Shown here piece by piece: positions 16,626 through 27,003 of a stretch of 64,000 bases of DNA. The stretch covers positions 1-64,000 of the forward strand of contig JAJFHD010000129.1 in assembly GCA_021775805.1 (NCBI GenBank), given 5' to 3'. A model generated the notes under the pieces. The model was not told the DNA's origin. It did not search any database and worked only from the letters and a program-made list of their open reading frames with translations. Position 1 is the stretch's first letter, and each line of letters starts with the position of its first letter. Origin of the DNA: Alphaproteobacteria bacterium. GTDB lineage: Bacteria; Pseudomonadota; Alphaproteobacteria; Rhizobiales; JAJFHC01. Made by a program: the position numbers and the translations under genes.

Positions 16626-19505
16626 TCAATCGGCCTCTTCCGGTTCGCTGGCGAGCCTGACGCCACGGTCGTCGCGGACCATGCGTATGCCGTCGAGCAG
16701 GACCGACTCGGGCACCTGCGGGGCATCGTGCACGGGGGTTGCCTCGGCAAGCAGGTCGACCATACCCTCCTCGATTGCCGCAGCCTGGATACCGGTGATC
16801 TCAGGCATGGAATCGTCGGTCTCGGTTTGCGACTGAGCCTGAGCTTCCTGCGGCCGGTTGAAATAGATGATCTGCTTCCAGGTGCGCGAAATCTCATCGC
16901 CGAAGATGAGCACAAGATCGCCTGCGTCTGCCATCTTGAGCGCCGCATCAACCGCTTCAACCTCTTCGGGTATGACCGAGATCGCAGACTCTGGCACGCC
17001 CTTTTCGATCAAAGCCGTTTGAAGGATCTTGGGCACCTCGTCGGTGCCGCGGCCACGCAGATTGTCGTCGCGGCGGCAGATATAGTGGTCGAAACTGCCG
17101 GCAACGATTCCAGCTGCCGTCTCCATGTCCTCGTCTCGCCGGTCGCCAGGCAAAGTAAACACACAGATGCGCTTGCCCGCCGGTTCCAGCTGTTGGACGA
17201 GGCGCGTCATGGCTTCGATTGCCGCGGGGTTGTGGCCGTAGTCGAGGATCACCTTGAAAGGATGCTCGTCGAAGACGTTCATGCGGCCCGGTGCCTGGAA
17301 GTATGACGTGGCAAACGTACGCAGACCGTGCCGGATGTCTTCCAGGCTCACGCCCATGCTGAAACAGATCGCTGCGGCAAACAGGGCGTTCTGCACGTTG
17401 TGCATGGCCTTGCCATCGAGAGTTGCCGGGATCAGGTGGGTCCACATCAGCGGGATGTGCGAGCTGTTGTCATAGATCGTGATCATGTGACCGTTCATGC
17501 CCTGCTCGAGGACAATGGCGCGGCCGCCGGCCCGCACATGTTCACGGACCAGCGGATGGCCGGCATTCATGGTGACGTAGCACAGGTTTTCGGCCTTTGT
17601 GTGCTCGGCCATTTTCAGACAGAGGTCGTCGTCTGCATTGAGAACGGCTGTGTCCTTGGCGACTTCGACGACGATCTGTTTCACCCGGGCCATGTCTTCC
17701 AGCGTGTCGATGCCGCGCAGCCCCAGATGGTCGGCGGCAATGTTGAGGACAGCGCCGGTATCGCAGCGTTCATATCCCAGACCCCGGCGCAGCAGACCGC
17801 CGCGGGCGGTTTCCAGCACGGCGGCATCGACGGTCGGATCACGCAATATCATCTGGGCGGCCATCGGGCCTGTGAGATCGCCTTTGACGGTCAGGTTGCC
17901 ATTGATGTAAACGCCGTCCGTGGTCGCCAGCCCGACGGTGCTGCCGCAGAGCTTGTAGATGTGGGCAACCATTCGCGCGGTCGTGGTTTTGCCGTTGGTG
18001 CCGGTGATCGAGATGATCGGTATCCGGCTCGGCGCGTTGGCCGGGAACAGCATGTCCATGACGGCACCGGCGACATCGCGCGGCTTGCCTTCGCTGGGGG
18101 CCACGTGCATGCGGAAACCGGGTGCCGCATTGATTTCACAGATGGCAGCGCCGGTGTCCTTGTAGGAGCGCGAGATGTCGGATGACAGAAAATCGACGCC
18201 GCCAATGTCCAGCCCGATCGCCTTGACGGCACGGACCGCCATCTCCCGGTTGTCGGGGTGTACGATGTCGGTGACATCGATCGCCGTACCGCCGGTCGAC
18301 AGATTGGCGGTCGAGCGCAGGAAGACAATTTCGCCTTCAGGCGGCACCGTGTCCTTGGTGTAGTTCAATTCCTCGAGGTGCTCGATTGCCTTGTTGTCGA
18401 GTTCGATGCGCGTGAGAACCTTTTCGTGCCCGACGCCGCGTCTGGGATCGGAATTGACCTCGTCGATCAGCTGTTCGACGGTTTGCTTGCCGTCGCCGAC
18501 CACATGCCCCGGCACGCGTTTTGAGACCGCGACCAGGGCGCCATTGACCACGAGCATGCGATGATCGAGTCCCTGAATGAAGGACTCGACGATGACGCCG
18601 CGACTGTTGCGGTTGTTTTCCAGGGCGAAATCAAAGGCGGCAGCGACGGTCTCATCGTCTTCAAGGCCAACGGAAATGCCGCGCCCGTGATTGGCATTCA
18701 TCGGTTTGATCACCACCGGGTAGCCGATTCTCTTCGCAGCACGCACGGCGTTGTCGCTGTCATAGACGACCTGTTGCTTGGGCACCGGCAGTCCAAGGTC
18801 GGCCAGGATCCTGTTGGTTTCTTCCTTATCGGACGCCAGTTCCACGGCAATGTAGTTGGTTTCGCTGGTGATCGTCGCCTGGATGCGTTTCTGGTAACGG
18901 CCATGGCCCAATTGGATCAGGCTGTATTCGTTGAGCCGCAGCCAGGGAACGTCGCGCTCCCGGCCGGCCTTGACCAACGATGCTGTACTGGGGCCGAGCG
19001 CCCGGCGCTGGGCTGCCCGGATAAAGGCGTCGCGTTCGGCGTCGAAGTCAAAGCCCTCGACCCGTTCGTCCTCATCCACAAGGTTGTCGGGCAGAAGATG
19101 GCGCAGGAGCTGGATCGCAAGCTTACCGGCCTTGAGTCCGACCTGTTCTTCTTCGTATTCGTAGATCATGTTGTAGACACCGGTCTCGCCGGCACCGCGG
19201 GTCTTGCCGAAGGTGACATCGGCACCGGCCACGTTCTGGAGCTCTATCGCCACATGCTCCCAGACATGGCCCATCCAGGTGCCCTCGTCCTCGCGCAACC
19301 GCCGGACGAATCCGCCCGGCACACTGTAAGAGCAGCCATGGTCGTGAAGACCGGGCAGCGCTTCAAGCAGGGGGTCGACGAACTCCGGGCCGAGCCGGCC
19401 GGTCGGCCATTCCTCAAGAACACCGATGTCGAGCTTGTGCCTGATCACCGGAAACAGGGCATAGATATTGGGTCCGCGAAACACGGATGTTTCCAGAATT
19501 TTCAT
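16626..19505 (-). CDS. cphA: Cyanophycin synthetase
   Basis: A 959-residue enzyme that builds the storage polymer multi-L-arginyl-poly-L-aspartate from Asp and Arg with ATP. Order of domains: N-terminal CphA domain (residues 1-160; SVFRGPNIYAL, WEHVAIELQN), ATP-grasp (about 210-480; GYPVVIKPMNANHGRGISVG, HRMLVVNGALVAVSKRVPGHV, EINAAPGFRMH), then Mur ligase (about 490-880; ISITGTNGKTTTARMV, ETARGGLLRRGLGYE, NIAADHLGL, LDYGHNPAAIEAM, PGDRRDEDM). An extra acidic tail of roughly 75 residues exceeds the usual length near 875. GAGGGGAAG precedes ATG 19505. It is the middle gene of the cphB-cphA-Mur ligase operon. Confidence 0.96.
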   Translation of the reverse strand: MKILETSVFRGPNIYALFPVIRHKLDIGVLEEWPTGRLGPEFVDPLLEALPGLHDHGCSYSVPGGFVRRLREDEGTWMGHVWEHVAIELQNVAGADVTFGKTRGAGETGVYNMIYEYEEEQVGLKAGKLAIQLLRHLLPDNLVDEDERVEGFDFDAERDAFIRAAQRRALGPSTASLVKAGRERDVPWLRLNEYSLIQLGHGRYQKRIQATITSETNYIAVELASDKEETNRILADLGLPVPKQQVVYDSDNAVRAAKRIGYPVVIKPMNANHGRGISVGLEDDETVAAAFDFALENNRNSRGVIVESFIQGLDHRMLVVNGALVAVSKRVPGHVVGDGKQTVEQLIDEVNSDPRRGVGHEKVLTRIELDNKAIEHLEELNYTKDTVPPEGEIVFLRSTANLSTGGTAIDVTDIVHPDNREMAVRAVKAIGLDIGGVDFLSSDISRSYKDTGAAICEINAAPGFRMHVAPSEGKPRDVAGAVMDMLFPANAPSRIPIISITGTNGKTTTARMVAHIYKLCGSTVGLATTDGVYINGNLTVKGDLTGPMAAQMILRDPTVDAAVLETARGGLLRRGLGYERCDTGAVLNIAADHLGLRGIDTLEDMARVKQIVVEVAKDTAVLNADDDLCLKMAEHTKAENLCYVTMNAGHPLVREHVRAGGRAIVLEQGMNGHMITIYDNSSHIPLMWTHLIPATLDGKAMHNVQNALFAAAICFSMGVSLEDIRHGLRTFATSYFQAPGRMNVFDEHPFKVILDYGHNPAAIEAMTRLVQQLEPAGKRICVFTLPGDRRDEDMETAAGIVAGSFDHYICRRDDNLRGRGTDEVPKILQTALIEKGVPESAISVIPEEVEAVDAALKMADAGDLVLIFGDEISRTWKQIIYFNRPQEAQAQSQTETDDSMPEITGIQAAAIEEGMVDLLAEATPVHDAPQVPESVLLDGIRMVRDDRGVRLASEPEEAD

Positions 19506-19541
19506 GACACTTCCCCTCGTGTGTTTTTTTGTACTCGGCCC

Positions 19542-20375
19542 TCAATCCTGCGCGGCCGCCGGAAGCGCGGTATTGGTCGCCAGGTCGTAGGTATCGCCCG
19601 CGATCAGTATATGCAGTTTAATACCGATCAGGCTAACCGGTTTTCCCTGATGGGTCTCCGCCATGGTGGAATGAACAAGATCTGAGGGGTCGACGATCGT
19701 TAGTCCGCCGCTGCCGAATACCTCGATGACGTCATCGGGGCCGATGAACGCGGCGGTGTCCTCGTCGACGCCGACACCAGTGGCAAACGGATTGTAGGCA
19801 AGTGCGGTCAGCAACCGGCCGATGCGGTCGCGCTCGCGAAAGTGCTGGTCGACAATGATGCGATTGGTCAGGCCAAGACCCGGCGACAGGGTCGCCATGC
19901 CGCGCTTGGGCGTCGGGCCACTCTTGCCGACCGCGATCATGTGCTCGCAGATGAAGGCTGCTCCAGCGGAGGTACCGGCCACATGCACACCGACTGCATT
20001 GCCGCGGCGGATTGTCTGAGCCGCCGACGTGCCGCCCAGGGTGGTCGACAGACGCAGCTGGTTGCCGCCGGTGAAAAAGATGCCGGTCGCACGGCCCAGA
20101 AGCGCCAACTGACCGGAGTCTTCACAGCTTTCGCGGGTGTCCAGATCGACGATGTCGATGCGGCGGACACCCATCTCACCGAACACGGTTTCATATCGAT
20201 GCCCGGCGTCGTCCAGCTGGGAGGCCGTCGGGATGATCACGATGCGCGCATCGTCGCCGCCAGACAGCTCTGCGAACCGGCTCAAGATCGTCGATGAACT
20301 GACTTTTTTCTCTCCGCCACCAATCGGAATTATCCAGCCACGCGGTTTGCCGCCGGTCACTTTTGCAGGGCACAC
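19542..20375 (-). CDS. cphB: Cyanophycinase
   Basis: A 277-residue S51-family serine peptidase that degrades cyanophycin to beta-Asp-Arg dipeptides. The nucleophile elbow is GTSAGAA, with WIIPIGGGEKK at the N-terminus, VIIPTASQ, GIFFTGGNQLRL and RIIVDQHFRERDRIGRL as further family blocks. GTG 20375 is chosen since GGAG lies 9 bases upstream; a longer frame would add 26 residues without homology. It precedes cphA by 36 bp. The ligase and depolymerase in one operon suggest turnover of a nitrogen store, with the isoaspartyl peptidase at 12231 as possible finishing enzyme. Confidence 0.93.
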   Translation of the reverse strand: MCPAKVTGGKPRGWIIPIGGGEKKVSSSTILSRFAELSGGDDARIVIIPTASQLDDAGHRYETVFGEMGVRRIDIVDLDTRESCEDSGQLALLGRATGIFFTGGNQLRLSTTLGGTSAAQTIRRGNAVGVHVAGTSAGAAFICEHMIAVGKSGPTPKRGMATLSPGLGLTNRIIVDQHFRERDRIGRLLTALAYNPFATGVGVDEDTAAFIGPDDVIEVFGSGGLTIVDPSDLVHSTMAETHQGKPVSLIGIKLHILIAGDTYDLATNTALPAAAQD

Positions 20376-20560
20376 GTCAATTAGTCTCCAGGTCGAAAAA
20401 CAGCGGCGACCATCGTGGATGAGACAACGGGCGTCAAGTGTTGATTGTGGCAATTGTAGACGAGCGCCGTGAGGATGGAATTCGCTTTTTTGTGCACCGG
20501 TTCACCGGCAATCGCGCGCCGGGTACCCGAGCTGGCGGTCGTCATCTAACTTGCCAGTCT

Positions 20561-20574
20561 TTGACATAGCACAA
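20561..20574. promoter_or_regulatory. FNR/NnrR-type box upstream of nosR
   Basis: TTGACATAGCACAA has the TTGxx-N4-xxCAA layout of Crp/FNR family sites (consensus TTGAT-N4-ATCAA; NnrR sites of alphaproteobacteria read like TTGCG-N4-CACAA). It lies 77 bp before the nosR start, a sensible place for activation under low oxygen or by nitric oxide. Confidence 0.5.
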
Positions 20575-20650
20575 AGACAATCTTTGAGATCCTGCGACGT
20601 TCCCCGTGATGGACACAGAACTGTCCTTTCCATTGCGGGAAAATCAACAA

Positions 20651-22864
20651 ATGCACAAATCATCCACATCGTTGCTGCTTGCGCTGGTTGTCCTGCTTGC
20701 CTTTTCTCGCTTTGGCTACTGCGAACCGCTTGTCGGGAAATTTCTGGACAAGGTGGATGTCTCTGAACTGGTGCCCGGCGCAGACAGGTTCGGTACCATT
20801 CGTGGCGACATTGCGGTTGTTCCAGCCCTTAAGGGCGGCGAGACAATCGGCCACGTGTTTCTCACATCAGACTTTGTGACGACAACTGGATATTCGGGAA
20901 AACCGATACATGTTGTGGTGGGCGTCGATGAAAACGCCAAAGTAACAGGCGTCAAGCTGGTAAAACACTCGGAGCCTATCGTCCTGATCGGGATTCCGGA
21001 CTCCAAAATTCAAGCTGTCACAGAGAAATATGCTGGCCTTGATCTCATCAAGGAAGCGGAGTCCGGTGGTTCAGCTCACGATCTGGATATCGTCTCGGGC
21101 GCTACGGTCACAATCATGGTCATTGATGACTCCATCGTTCGCGCCGGATTGAAGGTTGCCCGGCAGCTGGGCCTTGGCGGTTTGAAAGCAGAACTTCAGA
21201 CGAGCGGTCCCCGGAAGGAGCTGCTGCGGCCGGTTGGGGATGATGTACCCATATCAAACTGGAAAACCCTGACCGGCGACGGTTCCGTTCGCACCCTGCG
21301 CCTCGATATCGGCCAGGTCAATCAGGCTTTCATTGACTCCGGTGATCAGCGCGCGATCAAGCGCCCGGAAAAAGGCAATCCGGAAAACACTTTCATAGAA
21401 ATGCACGTCGGCCTCGTGAGTGTCCCGGAGATCGGGCGGACGCTACTCGGCGATGATGAGTACAACAACCTGTTGGAATGGCTGGGCAAGGACGAAGAGG
21501 CCATACTTGTACTCGGCCGGGGAAAATACTCTTTCAAGGGGTCTGGTTACGTCAGGGGCGGAATTTTTGACCGCATTCAACTCATACAGGGAGATGCTGC
21601 GGCCCGCTTCTTCGACAAGCAGCACCGCCGGCTGGGCCGCCTGGCGCCGAAAGATGCGCCGACCTTCACTGAACTGGATATCTTCAAGATTCCCGCGAAA
21701 ACGGAATTTGTCCCAACCTCTCCGTTTCGGCTTCAATTGCTGGTTCAACGTTCTGTCGGCGCGATCGACAAGTCCTTCATCACCTTCGATCTCGGTTATC
21801 GGCTGCCGGACCGGTTCGTAACGACCGCGGCACCCGATCCAGGCGCGACCCCCGAGACGCCGCAGGTTGCCGGCGAAATCGCGTCGTCCGATCCCGATGA
21901 ACTCAGCCATCTGTGGAAGCGCATCTGGGTGCAGAAGCAGGTTGAAGTTGGTTTGCTCGCTGCTGCAATCGTCATCCTGACCGGCGTATTCTTTTTTCAG
22001 ATGCAGTTCACGAGATATGAGCGTCTGACCTACTGGTTCCGCATCGGCTTCCTGACTTTTACGCTCTTCGTGCTTGGCTGGTATGGCAACGCCCAGCTCT
22101 CGGTCGTGAATATCCTCGCATTCTTTTCAGCCGCGATGGCCGGTTTCTCATGGTCAGCGTTTCTGATGGATCCGCTGATTTTTGTTCTCTGGTTCTCCGT
22201 CGCGGCCTCTCTGCTCTACTGGGGGCGCGGTGTGTTCTGCGGTTGGCTTTGTCCTTTTGGCGCGCTGCAGGAACTGACCAACAAGATTGCCCGCTTCTTC
22301 AAGGTGCCGCAATTCAGGGTGCCATGGGGACTTCACGAGCGGCTATGGCCAATCAAGTACATGGTCTTTCTCGGGCTGTTCGGCCTGTCGCTTTATTCGC
22401 TGGAACTTGCGGAACGCTACGCCGAAATCGAGCCATTCAAGACTGCCATCATTCTGAAATTCGATCGCTCGTGGCCTTATGTCCTGTTTGCCGTGGCATT
22501 GCTCGGTGTGGGGCTTTTCGTCGAGCGCTTCTATTGCCGCTATCTGTGTCCATTAGGTGCCGCCCTCGCGATCCCCGGCCGTCTGAGGCTGTTTGACTGG
22601 CTCAAGCGCTACAAGGAATGCGGCGACCCGTGCACGCGTTGCGCGCGGGAGTGCATGGTTCAGGCGATCCACCCGGAAGGCAACATCAATCCCCACGAGT
22701 GTCACCAATGCCTGCATTGCCAGGTTCTCTACCAGAGCAGCACGAAGTGTCCGGTCTGCGTAATCAGCGCGGAAAAGAGGGCGAAGTTTCGGGGCAAGAA
22801 CAGAATTACCGGAGAGAAAGCAGGCGCAGAAGTAGCTGTGAAGCTGTCGACTCTCGCAGACTGA
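20651..22864 (+). CDS. nosR: NosR, electron donor/regulator of nitrous oxide reductase
   Basis: A 737-residue membrane flavo-iron-sulfur protein needed for nos expression and electron supply to NosZ. Signal peptide at residues 1-24 (ALVVLLAFSRFGYC), a periplasmic FMN-binding domain (about 80-180; SGATVTIMVIDDSIVRAG, in which the flavin-linked Thr is in the SGATVT motif), then about five membrane helices and NapH-like cysteine motifs CGWLCPFGALQE (near 530) and YCRYLCPLGAALA (near 628), and a cytoplasmic ferredoxin-like tail with CGDPCTRCAREC and CHQCLHC. ATG 20651 starts the signal peptide; GTG 20606 is an upstream in-frame alternative. It leads the nosRZDFYLX operon. Confidence 0.96.
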   Translation: MHKSSTSLLLALVVLLAFSRFGYCEPLVGKFLDKVDVSELVPGADRFGTIRGDIAVVPALKGGETIGHVFLTSDFVTTTGYSGKPIHVVVGVDENAKVTGVKLVKHSEPIVLIGIPDSKIQAVTEKYAGLDLIKEAESGGSAHDLDIVSGATVTIMVIDDSIVRAGLKVARQLGLGGLKAELQTSGPRKELLRPVGDDVPISNWKTLTGDGSVRTLRLDIGQVNQAFIDSGDQRAIKRPEKGNPENTFIEMHVGLVSVPEIGRTLLGDDEYNNLLEWLGKDEEAILVLGRGKYSFKGSGYVRGGIFDRIQLIQGDAAARFFDKQHRRLGRLAPKDAPTFTELDIFKIPAKTEFVPTSPFRLQLLVQRSVGAIDKSFITFDLGYRLPDRFVTTAAPDPGATPETPQVAGEIASSDPDELSHLWKRIWVQKQVEVGLLAAAIVILTGVFFFQMQFTRYERLTYWFRIGFLTFTLFVLGWYGNAQLSVVNILAFFSAAMAGFSWSAFLMDPLIFVLWFSVAASLLYWGRGVFCGWLCPFGALQELTNKIARFFKVPQFRVPWGLHERLWPIKYMVFLGLFGLSLYSLELAERYAEIEPFKTAIILKFDRSWPYVLFAVALLGVGLFVERFYCRYLCPLGAALAIPGRLRLFDWLKRYKECGDPCTRCARECMVQAIHPEGNINPHECHQCLHCQVLYQSSTKCPVCVISAEKRAKFRGKNRITGEKAGAEVAVKLSTLAD

Positions 22865-22900
22865 AAACCTAAATAAATCAATTAGAAAGGAGAAAGTGCA

Positions 22901-24820
22901 ATGTCAGCTGAAGAAACCAAGAGGAAGGGATTCTCGAGACGAGGCGTTCTGGGTGCAGGCGCTGTGGGAGCGGTCGCCATCGGCACCGGTGCGGTCAACG
23001 GCCTGTTCGAGGGCGGTGTTCCCAAAGCAAGAGCTGCCGGGTCATCGAAGGCAAATCTGGCACCAGGGGAACTTGATCCCTATTACGGTTTCTGGTCATC
23101 GGGCCAGACCGGCGAAGTCAGAATTCTCGGATTTCCCTCCATGCGCGAACTGATGCGGATTCCGGTGTTCAACCGTTGCTCGGCGACGGGCTGGGGCCAG
23201 ACCAACGAAAGCCTGAAGATCCTCACGGACGGACTGACGGACGATACCAAGGCGTTTCTGGCCGCAAGGGGAAAGAAGACATATGATAATGGTGATCTTC
23301 ATCACCCGCATATGTCTTTCACGGACGGCACCTATGACGGTCGCTACATCTTCGCAAACGACAAGGCGAATACCCGTGTCGCCCGGATTCGCTGCGATGT
23401 GATGAAATGCGACAAGATTATCGAGATCCCCAATGCGCAAGACATACACGGCATGCGGCCGCAGAAGTTTCCGCGCACTGGCTATGTCTTCGCCAACGGG
23501 GAGCATGAGGCGCCTTTGGTCAATGACGGCCAGATTCTCGACGATCCGTCGAAGTATGTGAACATCTTCACGGCCATCGACGGTGATGAAATGAAGGTTG
23601 CCTGGCAGGTCAAGGTATCGGGCAATCTCGACAACACCGATTGCGACTATCAGGGCAAGTATGCGTTTTCGACAAGTTACAACTCCGAAATGGGCATGAA
23701 CCTTGCCGACATGACCAAGAGTGAACTTGACCATGTGGTCGTGTTCAATCTCAAAGCCATCGAAGAAGGGGTGAAGAACGGCGACGTGCAAATGCTGAAC
23801 GGTGTGCCGGTAATTGACGGCCTCAAGGGATCCAACAAGAAATACACCCGTTACATTCCGATCCCCAACAGCCCGCACGGCGTCAATGCCGCGCCGGACA
23901 AAAAGCACATCGTCATCAACGGCAAGCTGTCGCCGACGGTTTCGATCATTGATGTGGAGAAAGTCGACGCGCTGTTTGAGAGCAATGCAGACCCCCGCTC
24001 CTGCATTGTCGGTGAACCCGAACTTGGTCTTGGGCCGCTTCATACGGCGTTTGACGGTAAAGGCAACTGTTTCACGACGTTGTTCCTCGACAGCCAGATC
24101 GTGAAGTGGAACATGGAAAAAGCCATCAAGGCGTTTGCCGGCGAGAGTGTCGATCCGATTATCTCGAAGGTCGATGTTCACTACCAGCCGGGACACAACT
24201 CGACCTCCATGGGAGAGACTGCCGAAGCTGATGGCGAATGGCTCATCTCGATGAACAAGTTCTCCAAGGACCGGTTCATCAATGTCGGGCCCCTGAAGCC
24301 TGAGAATGAGCAGTTGATAGACATCTCCAGCGACGAGATGAAAGTCGTTCATGACGGCCCGACCTTTGCCGAGCCTCATGACAGCATCATTGTGCGTTCG
24401 GACATTGTGAAGCCGGTCAATATCTGGGAACGTGATGATCCGGTTTTTGCTGACGCTGTTGCCCAGGCCAAGGCGGATGGCGTGGATCTTGAAGGCGATG
24501 ACGTGGTAATCCGCGACGGCAACAAGGTGCGCGTCTACATGACATCCGTTGCCCCTCAATTCGGCCTCGAAAAATTCACGGTCAAACAGGGCAACGAAGT
24601 AACGGTTTACGTGACCAATCTCGATGACGTGGATGACGTCACTCACGGCTTCTGTCTCTCCAACCATGGCGTTGCGATGGAAGTCGCACCGCAGGCAACC
24701 GCGTCTGTGACCTTCACGGCTGACCGGCCTGGTGTTCACTGGTTCTATTGCCAGTGGTTCTGCCATGCGCTCCACATGGAAATGCGTGGACGCATGTTCG
24801 TAGAACCACGCAGCGCGTAG
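22901..24820 (+). CDS. nosZ: Nitrous-oxide reductase NosZ, clade I (Tat-exported)
   Basis: A 639-residue periplasmic enzyme reducing N2O to N2, the last step of denitrification. A twin-arginine signal ([10 protein letters not shown]) marks it as clade I. All seven CuZ histidines are visible: HHPHMSF (134/135), DIHGMRP (183), SPHGVN, LHTAF, GHNSTS and EPHDS. The C-terminal cupredoxin CuA site is [12 protein letters not shown] near residue 620 with NHGVAME before it. A strong ribosome site (AAGGAG, 22887-22892) lies 8 bases upstream. It follows nosR by 36 bp. No residue needed for copper binding is missing. Confidence 0.98.
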   Translation: MSAEETKRKGFSRRGVLGAGAVGAVAIGTGAVNGLFEGGVPKARAAGSSKANLAPGELDPYYGFWSSGQTGEVRILGFPSMRELMRIPVFNRCSATGWGQTNESLKILTDGLTDDTKAFLAARGKKTYDNGDLHHPHMSFTDGTYDGRYIFANDKANTRVARIRCDVMKCDKIIEIPNAQDIHGMRPQKFPRTGYVFANGEHEAPLVNDGQILDDPSKYVNIFTAIDGDEMKVAWQVKVSGNLDNTDCDYQGKYAFSTSYNSEMGMNLADMTKSELDHVVVFNLKAIEEGVKNGDVQMLNGVPVIDGLKGSNKKYTRYIPIPNSPHGVNAAPDKKHIVINGKLSPTVSIIDVEKVDALFESNADPRSCIVGEPELGLGPLHTAFDGKGNCFTTLFLDSQIVKWNMEKAIKAFAGESVDPIISKVDVHYQPGHNSTSMGETAEADGEWLISMNKFSKDRFINVGPLKPENEQLIDISSDEMKVVHDGPTFAEPHDSIIVRSDIVKPVNIWERDDPVFADAVAQAKADGVDLEGDDVVIRDGNKVRVYMTSVAPQFGLEKFTVKQGNEVTVYVTNLDDVDDVTHGFCLSNHGVAMEVAPQATASVTFTADRPGVHWFYCQWFCHALHMEMRGRMFVEPRSA

Positions 24821-24829
24821 GGGCTGAAA

Positions 24830-26095
24830 ATGATGGCCCGTGCGATCATGAGTGTGCTTCTGTCGGCTCTGTCGACAACATCGGCGCTTGCTGCCGATGT
24901 TGCCGTGCAGCCCGGCAAGGGTGCGCTCGCGCGGGCCATCCATACCGCAAGTCCCGGGGACCAGCTTCTGCTGTCGGCTGGCGCCTACACAGGTGGTCTG
25001 ACGATCAGCAAGCCGCTCGCAATCCAGGGCAATGGCAATGTGCACGTCGAAGGAACGGGCACTGGCTCGGTCCTGTTGGTCGACGCGCCGGACGTCACCA
25101 TTTCCGGGTTGCGGCTGACCGGGTCAGGTTCCGAGCATCAAACCATCGACAGTGGTGTTCAGCTTACGGAAAACGCCACAAATGCGGTTGTTCGCGATAA
25201 CCGGATCGAAGGCAATCTCTATGGCGTCGATGTTCACGGTGCCCGGAATGCCCTTGTCGAAGGCAACACGATCATCGGCCGCCGGGACCGCAGGATGAAC
25301 CGGCGCGGCAATGGTGTTTACGTCTGGAATGCCCCCGGCGCGCAGGTCCGTAACAACTCGGTGCTCTACGGACGTGATGGGATTTTCGTCAATTCCAGCA
25401 AGAAGAACATCTTCAGGAACAACCGTTTCGAAAATCTCCGTTTTGCCATTCACTACATGTATGCCGATGACAGCGAAGTTTCCGGCAATGTGTCGATTGG
25501 CAATCATCTCGGCTATGCGATCATGTTTACCAGCCGCGTGAGAATCCGAAACAACACCTCAATTGGCGACCGCGACCACGGCATCATGCTGAACTACGCC
25601 AATAGCGCGCTCGTTGAAGGCAATATCGTCCGCAACGGCGGCAAGAAATGCCTCTTCATGTACAACGCCAACAAGAACACGATGCGCAACAACCATTTTG
25701 AAGGGTGCCCGATCGGGATTCATTTTACAGCCGGTTCGGAGCGAAACGAAATCGTCGGAAACTCGTTCATCGGCAACCGCACGCAAGTCAAATATGTGGG
25801 TTCCAAGGACCATGTATGGGCCGGCAACTACTGGAGCGATCACAGCGCATACGACGTCAATGGCGACGGGACCGCCGATCAGGCTTTCCGGCCAAACGAT
25901 GCGATGGATCAGATGTTGTGGACGCAGCCGTCGGCAAAGCTTCTGTTGGGCAGTCCTGCCGTGCAGCTTATCCGTTGGGCACAGAGAGAGTTTCCTTCGC
26001 TGCTGCCGGGCGGGGTTGTCGACACGAAGCCACGCATGACGCCGGGCTTTGAGCCCGCGGCCATTGACGGGACAAACTCAGGGGGGCGGTCGTGA
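24830..26095 (+). CDS. nosD: NosD, periplasmic copper-site assembly protein
   Basis: A 421-residue exported protein of the parallel beta-helix (pectate-lyase-like, CASH) type, required for CuZ maturation in NosZ. It has a signal peptide (ending near ALAAD) and many right-handed helix repeats rich in N and G, such as VRDNRIEGNLYGVDV, NNTSIGDRDHGIML and RNNHFEGCPIGI, plus a family-specific YADDSEVSGN and VWAGNYWSDHSAYDVNGDG near the C-terminus. It begins 9 bp after nosZ with AGGGG upstream and overlaps nosF by 4 bp. NosD works with the NosFY ABC transporter. Confidence 0.96.
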   Translation: MMARAIMSVLLSALSTTSALAADVAVQPGKGALARAIHTASPGDQLLLSAGAYTGGLTISKPLAIQGNGNVHVEGTGTGSVLLVDAPDVTISGLRLTGSGSEHQTIDSGVQLTENATNAVVRDNRIEGNLYGVDVHGARNALVEGNTIIGRRDRRMNRRGNGVYVWNAPGAQVRNNSVLYGRDGIFVNSSKKNIFRNNRFENLRFAIHYMYADDSEVSGNVSIGNHLGYAIMFTSRVRIRNNTSIGDRDHGIMLNYANSALVEGNIVRNGGKKCLFMYNANKNTMRNNHFEGCPIGIHFTAGSERNEIVGNSFIGNRTQVKYVGSKDHVWAGNYWSDHSAYDVNGDGTADQAFRPNDAMDQMLWTQPSAKLLLGSPAVQLIRWAQREFPSLLPGGVVDTKPRMTPGFEPAAIDGTNSGGRS

Positions 26096-27003
26096 CGGAA
26101 CTGACACTACATACCAAGAAGGTTTCCAGGAGTTTCGGTTCCGTCGCGGCGTTGAAGGATGTCTCGCTTGACGTTGAACCGGGGGAACGCGTTGCCCTGC
26201 TCGGCCACAACGGTGCGGGCAAGACAACGCTGTTTCGAATTGCGCTTGGGTTCCTGCCCGCCGATAGCGGAACTCTCGAAGTCCTCGGAAACCGGCCGGG
26301 CAGCCGGGAGGCTCGTAAGGCCATTTCATACCTGCCGGAAAACGTTGCCTTTCCCAAGGTGCTGACCGGCAAGGAGATTGTCTCCTACTATGCAAAACTC
26401 AAGAAAGCTCCAGTGGGAGATGTCAGAACAGCGTTGGAGCGCGTGGAACTGGCCGAGGCTGCCGACAGAAGATGCGGTACATACTCCAAGGGCATGCGCC
26501 AGAGGCTTGGCCTTGCGCAGGCCTTGGTCGGCAACCCCAGACTTCTGCTTCTCGATGAGCCTACTTCGGGTCTCGATCCGCTATCCCGACAGCGCTTTTA
26601 TGACATCGTTTCCGAGATTTCGAACAAGGGATCCGCTGTGCTGCTCTCATCACACGGCCTGAGTGAACTGGAAGCCAGGACGGACCGTATCGCCATTCTC
26701 CGGCACGGCAAGCTGGTGGCAAATGCCCCACTGTCTGAACTGCAGAAGTCCGCCAATCTCCCCATTCGCATTCGCGTCCGTTCGACGCCGGACAATGTGG
26801 ACCATGTCCACCGGCATTTTGGCGGGCAGAGGCTGAATGGCGCGATGGTTGAATTCAAATGCGCGCCGCCGGCAAAAATGGAAAATCTTGCGGCCATCGC
26901 CGATCTTGGTAACGCCATCAAGGACGTTGAACTTTCACCGCCGAGCCTGGATGAAATTTATCGCCATTTCTCCGCACAAGAAAAACCGGGGAGAGACTCA
27001 TGA
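26092..27003 (+). CDS. nosF: NosF, ABC transporter ATPase for NosZ maturation
   Basis: A 303-residue cytosolic ABC ATPase. Walker A is GHNGAGKTTLF, the Q-loop region LPENVAF, the signature YSKGMRQRLGLAQAL (SKGMRQR rather than LSGGQ, common in NosF), Walker B LLLLDEPTSGLD and the switch His in LLSSHGLSE. It powers NosY and acts on the NosD-dependent step of CuZ assembly. It starts with GTG overlapping the nosD stop and itself overlaps nosY by 4 bp. Confidence 0.96.
   Translation: MTELTLHTKKVSRSFGSVAALKDVSLDVEPGERVALLGHNGAGKTTLFRIALGFLPADSGTLEVLGNRPGSREARKAISYLPENVAFPKVLTGKEIVSYYAKLKKAPVGDVRTALERVELAEAADRRCGTYSKGMRQRLGLAQALVGNPRLLLLDEPTSGLDPLSRQRFYDIVSEISNKGSAVLLSSHGLSELEARTDRIAILRHGKLVANAPLSELQKSANLPIRIRVRSTPDNVDHVHRHFGGQRLNGAMVEFKCAPPAKMENLAAIADLGNAIKDVELSPPSLDEIYRHFSAQEKPGRDS

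Noticed and set aside
23096-25045. A 649-codon open frame on the minus strand
   Set aside because: It is antisense to nosZ, which is unmistakable; no family features in the minus frame.
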